A DNA stretch of 64,000 nucleotides from Kuschelorhynchus macadamiae (taxonomy: Eukaryota; Arthropoda; Insecta; Coleoptera; Curculionidae). Position 1 is the first letter of the stretch. The number at the start of each line of letters is the position of its first letter. Under the pieces are notes generated by a model. The model was given only the letters and a program-made list of their open reading frames with translations, ran no database searches and had not been told where the DNA came from. The DNA lies in contig JAUTXW010000212.1 of the NCBI GenBank assembly GCA_030620095.1, forward strand, positions 1-64,000, read 5' to 3'. Shown piece by piece: positions 57,624 through 64,000 of the stretch. Made by a program: the position numbers and the translations under genes.

Positions 57624-57624
57624 A
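57619..57624 (+). promoter_or_regulatory. Poly(A) signal overlapping the receptor stop codon
   Basis: AATAAA at 57619-57624 shares bases with the TAA stop of the receptor gene. If used, the 3' UTR would be only tens of bases; no downstream T-rich element was assessed. Confidence 0.5.
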
Positions 57625-57919
57625 GCAATCTGTAAAAAAAAGAGTTTTTATTAGAAGAATAAATAGATATTTAGCAATGCACTAAATGAGTTTTTTTTCT
57701 TATAGTTTCGTAAAGGTTCACTTTAGCATACCATTGATGATTTTAACGAAGCGGGTATAATCAAGTTTCACAATCTGTAGTTTTGGTAAGGCGGACAATA
57801 GAAAAACAAGGTGTTGACTTTTCTTTAGTCCCTTAAGTTGTTTATAATATTTACTATTATTATTCTCACAAAATTATGTATGAATCAAATTTTTTGTCAG
57901 TTCAACAATAAATATTATA
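57624..57919. other. 3' flank of the receptor gene
   Basis: AT-rich. No terminator-like or coding signal beyond the AATAAA at the stop codon. Confidence 0.5.
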
Positions 57920-57935
57920 AACACTTGAGGGAACT

Positions 57936-60900
57936 GTGACGGACAATTGCTTATCTCCGTTCCTTGCAAATTTGCTTATGGGTAGATTAGAAACCCAATT
58001 CAAAAAAGAACTCGAGTATTTCACAAGGTTGTGGTATAGATACGTAGACGATATATTTGCTATTTTTGATACTAAAACAGAAAATTTGGACACTTTCTTA
58101 GAAACATTAAACAATAGATATCCTTCCATTAGTTTTACGTACGAAAAGTTGAACAATGGGCAATTACCTTTTCTCGATACGTTAGTTATTAGAAATAACA
58201 ATAAATTAAAATTTCACATTTATAGGAAATTTACTAATACTGCTAGGTTTATAACATCCGACTCATTTCATTGCCGTCAACACAAAATGGCAGCATTTCA
58301 TTTCTTAACTCACAGTGTGGTGGCCTACTTCTCTCTACTCTATTTATTATCCCCTTTTCTAGTAGGTCAACAGGCAACGTAACCTGTTTGTACACAGTTA
58401 GCTTACTAATATGGCACGTAATGGACTTACTCCTAGTACGGCCCTGTTGTTGGTTCTCTTCAGGTTACTTTCAAGGGTCCGTAGCACCAGGCACCTTATT
58501 TATCCCTTCTTAAAACTACACTTCTTAAATCCTAAGCTGATATATTTACTTGTTAGATAGTAGCATTAATTCAGGTAATTTTAATTATGATGTTGTTATA
58601 CGTAATAAGTGAAAGGGAGCCTTTACGGCATAATAACTTTAAATGTTTCCAATAAAGTCATTTAATTAAAATTACTTTTATTCTACTATCTCTTTTCGTA
58701 AAGAATTCAATTATAAATCCGTTAATATTATTTGATCCAGTACACTTTCCTATATGTATTCCTACTGTTAATTAAAGTGAATTATTTTCAGTTACCCAGT
58801 CCGCATTCCTAACTATTTCAAACAGATAAAACTTAACTTAATTTAATTATTAATTAATAATTAATTCCTTTTTACTAATTTATTTTCAAATCAATAAAAT
58901 ATCTAAACGCACTCATCAAGTTTCTTATTCCTCTTTTTTTTTGTTAAACGTCGTTTTTGTTAGGGTCGTAACCCTAATTAAATTCCCTAACGAAGTTTAT
59001 AGTTCTACCTATTGTTCAAATCACTTGACAAAACTCAGCTTTATTTATAAGTTCCTATTCTTGTCTTAAATTCAAACTTGATTAATTAATTTAAATGCAC
59101 TGGACAAAGTGAGTTCATACTTAAATTAGTTTCTATCATTCTGTTAAACATTTATTTAAACTAGCTTATTATTAATTCGGTCTGACATGGTAATAATTCA
59201 GCCTGCGGCTTCGAACATAATAAGAGAATTTAAACTATAACTTTTATTTAAAATTAAATCTCTTTGTTCCACTTTTATCCTAAATACTACTCTGTCGCGC
59301 TGTGAGCAAAATTCCTCGCATCGCAAAATGAATCCAGACAGATGGGTGCCCTATATGCTAAATACCGAGTCGCACTCATGGACGGCCTAAGTGCCTAACA
59401 GCTGATACGGAATTAGGTTATTGACCGGCCACTCGACGTTTATTTACTACCTAGCCTAGAGTCTAAGGATGGATTTTCAAGTACGGCCAAACATAAACAC
59501 ATTCTGAGATTTAAAAAAACACTATTTCTATTAAATAATAATTATTGTTCACAATTTGTTTCAAACGACATAGACAATGACAATAAAAGTTCACAAGGCA
59601 CAATGGTTTACATATTACTTATTCGTCAAGTCAATTGTTCTTTTTCGGAGAATAAATCCTCACACTGTGTTCCGGACTGAAGTACGCGCAAAAATCTATC
59701 CAATTTGATTTTTGTTCATAGTGCGAACGACAAAACTAACAGGCAAACCAAAAAAAATTAAATTTAAAAAAAAATGAAAAACTTTAACTTTTTAAATTGA
59801 CTTTAACATTTTGAATTTGGGCAGAAGTTCCCCTTTAAACTGGATTTTTAGAGTAACTGATTTTCCATTTGGGCATTACGACGTTTAGCAAATGGTAGTC
59901 GCTAATAAGACTGCTGATTACCTCGCTCCGGCCGCTTTTACAGCCAGATTTGCGCTTCTTTCCCTGTGCATTTCCATATATGGCCCGGTTTTTGGGCGCT
60001 CGATGAGCCTTCTTGCGGCCGGCGTGTCGTCAGCGGAAAATTTCCATAGTCCGCGGCGCAAAGCGGTAAAACCAGGCGGCATAGTGCGTATGGCGATGCC
60101 AAGAAATGGCTCTCACTCTTCTCCGATTTTGTTTCGTCTCGCTGCTCCATGCTACCAGCGAAGCACGGGACTTAGCAATTTCTACCTTCTGAGATTAAAG
60201 GTGTTCTTGTGTTTCGACCACTTTGATGTATCGTTAATTAATTATGCCTGTTAAAATCCCGATCACCACAACAGGTTAATCAATTTTCCATTAGGTAAAG
60301 AACGTTTTAACAATGAAATGAATCGGATTAAAAATATAGCTAAAATTAATGGATATAATGATAATTTTGTATATAAATTAGTAAATAGACATAAGCATAA
60401 GAAAATGTTAAAAGATGCCACTACTTTTCAAGCACCTGAGGCTCCCAATAAGTTCATAGTAATCCCATATAATCCCAGATATACGAGAGGTCTAGAAAAA
60501 GTCTTTAAAAACATAGGTTTTAGAGTAGTCTACAAAACAGAGGACAGTTTGAAAAACCTCCTTGTAAACCCTAAAGACAAAGTCGACTTGAAGGAGAGGA
60601 GTGATATCTGTGAAATTAGCTGTAATGACTGCGATCTAAAATACGTTGGGCAAACTAAATGTTCCATAAACATTCGTTTTAAAGAACACATGGCACATTT
60701 AAGATACGGAAGGACAGAAAAGTCAAGCGTTGCCCAACATGCTTTGGAAAACAATCACCAAATAAGAATAAATAATCTTAAGTTAATTAAAAATGTATCT
60801 AATAATAGATTATTGGATACATTTGAGAGTATAGAAATAATTAAATGTGGTAAGAAAGCACTAAATAAAGACAGAGGGCCTATTCCCCATAGTCCCATCT

Positions 60901-60944
60901 ATTGCTTACTTGACAACGGTGCAGTCGGGTGCAACCATGTGTGA
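57936..60944 (+). CDS. Penelope reverse transcriptase/GIY-YIG, open once the insertion is skipped
   Basis: 57936-58315 plus 60275-60944 gives 350 codons with no stop. NCLSPFLANLLMGRLETQFK is the RT motif before the active site; WYRYVDDIFAIFDT carries the YVDD active site; LPFLDTLVIRNNNKLKFHIY and RKFTNTARFITSDSFH belong to palm and thumb. After the junction come RFNNEMNRIKNIAKINGYND, then the endonuclease ICEISCNDCDLKYVGQTKCS with INIRFKEHMAHLRYG and SVAQHALENNHQIRIN. The Cys pairs before YVGQT are typical of Penelope GIY-YIG. The N-terminal RT fingers are missing, so it is not functional, but the remaining frame is intact. Confidence 0.88.
58316..60270. mobile_element. Probable solo LTR, 1955 bp, 4-bp target duplication
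   Basis: Starts TGTGGTGGCC and ends ATCACCACA: TG...CA termini with a 7-bp inverted match (TGTGGTG/CACCACA). ACAG flanks it at 58312-58315 and 60271-60274. Removing it with one ACAG restores the Penelope frame as LTH-RLINF. There is no coding domain inside; an open frame at 59892-60254 has no recognisable motif. A long LTR left by LTR-LTR recombination fits best; a non-autonomous DNA element with short termini is the alternative. Confidence 0.7.
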
Positions 60945-60997
60945 CAACATTTACCTATATGTATTTAGTACCGGTTAGGATAAGTTACTTTAGTTTG

Positions 60998-61050
60998 TAT
61001 CATCTGCTGATGATGCTAACTTGGTTAACGAAACGCGCGTCCAGAAGATA
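60998..61050 (+). ncRNA. Type I hammerhead ribozyme of a Penelope element
   Basis: Core CTGATGA at 61007-61013, stem II 61014-61029 (CTAAC/GTTAA with loop and one C-A mismatch), GAAA at 61030-61033, a tiny stem III from the palindrome ACGCGCGT (61033-61040), C at 61041 as the residue before the predicted cleavage. Stem I pairs TCTG (61003-61006) with CAGA (61042-61045) and, across an A-A mismatch, ATC (60999-61001) with GAT (61047-61049). Small hammerheads of this layout are known in Penelope elements. An unpaired U after the core is the main deviation. Confidence 0.65.
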
Positions 61051-63148
61051 ACAAGTTGTGTTGTAATGTGGTTAGAACTCTTGTATTTTGATTTTTTTTA
61101 GTCGTCAAGTTTACCATACATAGTCGTAAAAATTAACTACTCGTGCGCCTGTTCGTTAAAAGAAATCCAAACGGTCATAAATAAGTATAGACATTTGAAC
61201 CTTTCCAGTAATACTAAATTTGAATTTTTAAGGTTTTTATTTGCAGTTCACCACGAGATTTTCGAGAATTCCGAATAAATACGATAAAGCAAGATGAATA
61301 AATTGATTATTATTGCTCCAGACCCTCTATGGAAGATAGCACCGAAAGGACAAAGCGGTTTTAATCACTTATTTATAAAAATACGATTAAATATGTTAAA
61401 CCGTAAACTACCGACGAGGTAGGAAGTCCATGCTTAACGTTTAACAAAAATAGTTTATACTCCGCCTCTCCCAACAGCAACCAATAAAATCACAGGATTT
61501 AACTTTCGTTTACAACTGCATCATAAACTGAAATCTAGCTTACCGGCAAGCTAGCAGGCCTCACACCAAAAACTAAACGTACTTTGTTTATACCTCCAAA
61601 TTTTCTAGAATTATCAATTTAATCAAAATTAAAAAATGCCAGCATTATACTACTATAACGGTTTTTAAGACCCTTATCACAAATATGAATCAATCTCTCG
61701 AATCTGCTCGTGGAAGGCCTCTATGATTTTAACATAAGTGGTTCCTCGCGTTCAGTTTACCTGTTTTGTTTCGGGGGAGACGGAAGACTCAACCGCTTAG
61801 TGTGGAAAATAACGACCACGCTTGAAAAGGAGCAGCCGCTAGTTGTTCCTGCATTCTATCCTGTTCGTCTGCCCAGTTCTACATAGAATACGGCGTAATG
61901 GCCACTATGTGGCGGGAGTAAAATGGGTGAGGAGATAGCTTGAAAGAAAAGTCGTCTCATAATACTAATAGTACTCTCAAGGGATATCTAGTGGAAGCCA
62001 AGATGCATTAGAAAAATTCAAAGAGAAGAATAATTTAAAAAGATATTTCAAATAAACGGGGTGTACTGGAAGTTTAGAGCTCGTAATCCGCACATCCCAT
62101 CTATAGCGTCTCCAAACCGGAATAAGGAGTAAATCATCTGGGAGGGCCGCTCCAGCCGTGACTAAGCCCCGGACGGAGAGCAATCTAGCAAATAAACTAG
62201 TATTTGTACCAACAATCTAGAAACAACAACACAAACTTTAAAAAAACGTATAGTAACCATACATTTACATTGATTGCCTGCTGCGGGAAATTTTCCCTTC
62301 TTAGAAAATTTTAGCCCCCGTAAGGGCAAAAAGGATTAAAAGTGACTTATATACATAATTCAATCAAGAAATATTATTCAAGCCGTAACGTTCGAATTCC
62401 GTGAAAAATTAGTAACAATATGGCGATGATCATGCAAAGGCCATCCATTAAAGGATTGATGATTAGCAGAATTTTTATTAAACAACTATTTGTTTTAATA
62501 TACACTCCGGTTTTTGTTGGCGCGGTATCGCGCGTTTTCTTTACAGCGTGCTTAACCAATCCTAACCTGATATAATCCGCATTTGTATTACGTATTATAA
62601 ATTTTGTTAAAAAAGATCTGAAAAGTCACCGCTCAAACCAGGATTGGAGTTCGAGACAATGAACTTTGAAATACAATTAGAATGGTTATATTTCTGATAC
62701 TAAGCATAAGAAATATTCTGCTTTCAGTTTTTTATTTTTAGGTTTGCTGTTGACGGGGGTAGACTCCCCTGAAACGTCCAGAAAACAGATATTTTTCAGT
62801 GCCGTTCGTTGGTCATAGTGGACCTTGAACTTAAGACTACCTTTTAAACATATCGGGTAATTGTCTTGTTTTTGTGTTAGGGCTCTGATTGTGGCGAAAA
62901 ACCCAAAAAATATTTTTAAATCAGGAATCGGCCACTACAATTTCGTAATTATATATATATATATATATGTTCTATTTATAAAAAAAAGTATGTGTACTGG
63001 GTGCAGTACAAAATATTAAACGCACAGATTGAAACAAGTTTAACTTGGATATACATAATTCAAAATAAACAACTAGGTAACTAACAATGTCTATATTTGT
63101 CACTGGGGGAAAGTCTTGGCGAATTCGGCGTTCTCACTTCGAAAAGTA
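61051..63148. other. Flank without recognised gene
   Basis: Intergenic downstream of the receptor. It holds GC-richer patches near 61800-62160, (AT)n at 62951-62969 and a hammerhead-like relic at 62743-62785. No coding block was recognised. Confidence 0.5.
62743..62785 (+). ncRNA. Degenerate hammerhead-like motif
   Basis: CTGTTGA (62747-62753) replaces the CTGATGA core; a GGGG/CCCC stem II with loop GTAGACT (62755-62769) leads to GAAAC-GTC (62771-62778); TTTG and CAGA could form stem I around it. The core A6 is changed, so this is a remnant at best. Confidence 0.35.
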
Positions 63149-64000
63149 TTCAAACAAACAAACAAACAAAAGTATGCTTTATTGCCGCAGAAAAATTCTA
63201 CAATTTTATGGACAAAGCAAAATATACCTAAAAATAAGACATATCAAAACATTAATCGAAAATAATTTCGACAAGTCAGTGCTTTTTTTTTTTTAAAATG
63301 TAAATTATCAATTTACCAAATCGTAAAACACACGTTAGAATATAGCATAACACTGCAAACAGTAAATGAATCATGATAACCTTATAAAAGTAAACAAACA
63401 CACATGTACGAGGTGAATAATTTCGATGACATTGAAATCAAAATTGCAACTATGCGACCTTAAACTCTATGTTATTATAGTTATACAAATAATTGTGATG
63501 TTAAACAGAAGGTATATTGAACTAGTGCAGAATGTAGTATACAAAAAGAATTAAATTGTTTTTAATCCAATACCTAACAAAAATAATTAAGTTTTAAGTG
63601 AATGTTCGACAGTTCTTTTCCCTATATAATGATTTACAAAATTCTATGCTATGAGTTAGGACATGACTCACAAAAAATTTAAGTAAACAAGCGAGTTTAG
63701 TGACAATTTAAAGAGACTTACTCACTGAAAAAAAAAATCATTAATGCTGTAAAGTGGTCTCTCAATGAGGTATGCTTTGGTGTTTTTTCGAAATTGTGCA
63801 AGCATAGGGATAGATTTTAAATGTACTGGCAGATTGTTGTAAAGTTTTATGGCGTTGTAAATAATTGATTTTTTTATTAATTCTGTGGAAGGAATGGGAA
63901 GATAAATATCATGCCTAGAGTTTCTGGTAGGGTATACATGTTGTGGCCTTTCTGGGAGGGTGTTTATATGTTTTCTCAGCAAACATACCGTTTCCAAAAT
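63149..64000 (-). mobile_element. LINE copy, same family as 42.7-44.2 kb, continues past window
   Basis: Inverted relative to the 42.7-kb copy. The (TTTG)n tail appears as CAAA repeats at 63152-63170, then the 3' UTR with TATGCTTTATTGCCGCAG. The C-terminal frame is at 63997-63722 (ERPQHVYPTRNSRHDIYLPI, LYNNLPVHLKSIPMLAQFRK). It is nearly identical to 43355-44190 over the shared part, with a few substitutions. The 5' part lies beyond the window. Confidence 0.92.

Larger units (their letters stand above)
53860..57000 (-). pseudogene. Mariner transposase, split and decayed
   Basis: Minus strand. The N-terminal part at 56940-56565 has RWIPRLLTVDQKANRVAVCE (linker motif of mariners) and a GDEATEY remnant of HGDE.W. 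The C-terminal part at 54080-53830 has PPYSPD followed by DFYLFPQAKKDLKK, and WDKVIA then QGDYIER, the standard mariner ending. Several stops are present. The nested element separates the halves, and part of the catalytic centre lies at the break. Confidence 0.82.
53771..57320 (-). mobile_element. DD34D-type mariner with 27-bp inverted ends, interrupted
   Basis: The left end TACGAGGACCTTTCAACAAAG (53771) and its mirror ending 57320 (TACGAGGGCCTTTCAACAAAG on the minus strand) match over 27 bp with one mismatch. Without the nested 2.34-kb element the length is about 1.2 kb, the usual mariner size. It ends about 47 bp before the last receptor exon. Confidence 0.88.
57920..61050 (+). mobile_element. 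Penelope-like element, 5'-truncated, split by an insertion
   Basis: Reverse transcriptase palm, thumb, linker and GIY-YIG endonuclease follow in order, then a 3' region with a hammerhead fold ending near 61050. A 1955-bp insertion with 4-bp duplication sits at 58316-60270. A different subfamily from those at 2.2-4.8 and 25.7-28.9 kb. Confidence 0.88.

Noticed and set aside
59892..60254. 120-codon open frame inside the probable LTR
   Set aside because: No recognisable domain, a GC-rich patch open by chance on both strands, and it lies within a non-coding terminal repeat.
61051..63148. tRNA, rRNA or snRNA gene
   Set aside because: No box A/box B pair, cloverleaf or conserved rRNA stretch was seen here or elsewhere in the window.

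Overview
The window is eukaryotic, AT-rich and intron-bearing, and almost certainly from an insect. The reasons are a chemosensory ionotropic receptor gene of the arthropod IR75 type, GT-AG introns, and a dense population of insect-type transposons (Tc1/mariner families starting TACAGGGTG, three kinds of hAT, Penelope-like elements, non-LTR retrotransposons and a Transib/RAG1-like transposase). The species cannot be named from the sequence alone. A holometabolous insect such as a beetle is a guess.

The backbone is a single host gene on the + strand. Eight exons can be chained between 1535 and 57623. Every junction has GT-AG ends and matching phase, and together they encode about 529 residues in one uninterrupted frame: the end of an N-terminal domain, the S1 half of the ligand-binding domain, M1, the pore loop, M2, S2, M3 and a short C-tail. 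The first exon or exons lie outside the window or were not recognised. The stop codon overlaps an AATAAA signal. The coding sequence is only about 1.6 kb of a 56-kb span; the seven introns (2.9 to 12.8 kb) are packed with mobile elements.

Region by region: 1-1.4 kb, tail of a DD41D-type mariner relative (minus). 2.2-4.8 kb, large palindrome made of two Penelope 3' ends. 4.8-8.7 kb, mariner relative with an inverted N-terminal fragment, split by a hAT with a perfect 8-bp target duplication. 8.8-10.3 kb, satellite-like tandem repeat. 11.1-11.6 kb, short inverted-repeat element. 13.3-15.2 kb, DD41D relative inserted beside a Crypton-like recombinase relic (to 16.0 kb). 16.0-20.9 kb, DD40D element carrying a nested, apparently intact DD41D element. 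21.2-23.4 kb, second hAT with an 8-bp duplication. 24.6-25.5 kb, decayed Tc1. 25.7-28.9 kb, Penelope inverted pair flanked by a 13-bp duplication. 29.9-31.9 kb, DD41D relative. 33.0-34.4 kb, LINE. 34.5-37.5 kb, LINE fragment cut by a Tc1-like DD35E element. 38.2-39.2 kb, second DD40D copy. 39.6-41.3 kb, Transib/RAG1-like transposase. 42.7-44.2 kb, LINE. 45.2-46.8 kb, third hAT. 48.6-53.1 kb, direct repeats around a Jockey-like LINE. 53.8-57.3 kb, DD34D mariner carrying a nested DD41D relative. 57.9-61.05 kb, Penelope element split by a probable solo LTR and ending in a hammerhead-ribozyme-like fold. 63.1-64.0 kb, start of another LINE copy.

The element genes do not work together with the receptor; they are parasites in its introns and 3' flank. 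The most notable points are the hammerhead fold at 61.0 kb, the intact intron-containing DD41D transposase at 18.8-19.9 kb, the RAG1-related transposase with one homopolymer frameshift, and several nested insertions whose empty sites can be inferred to the base.
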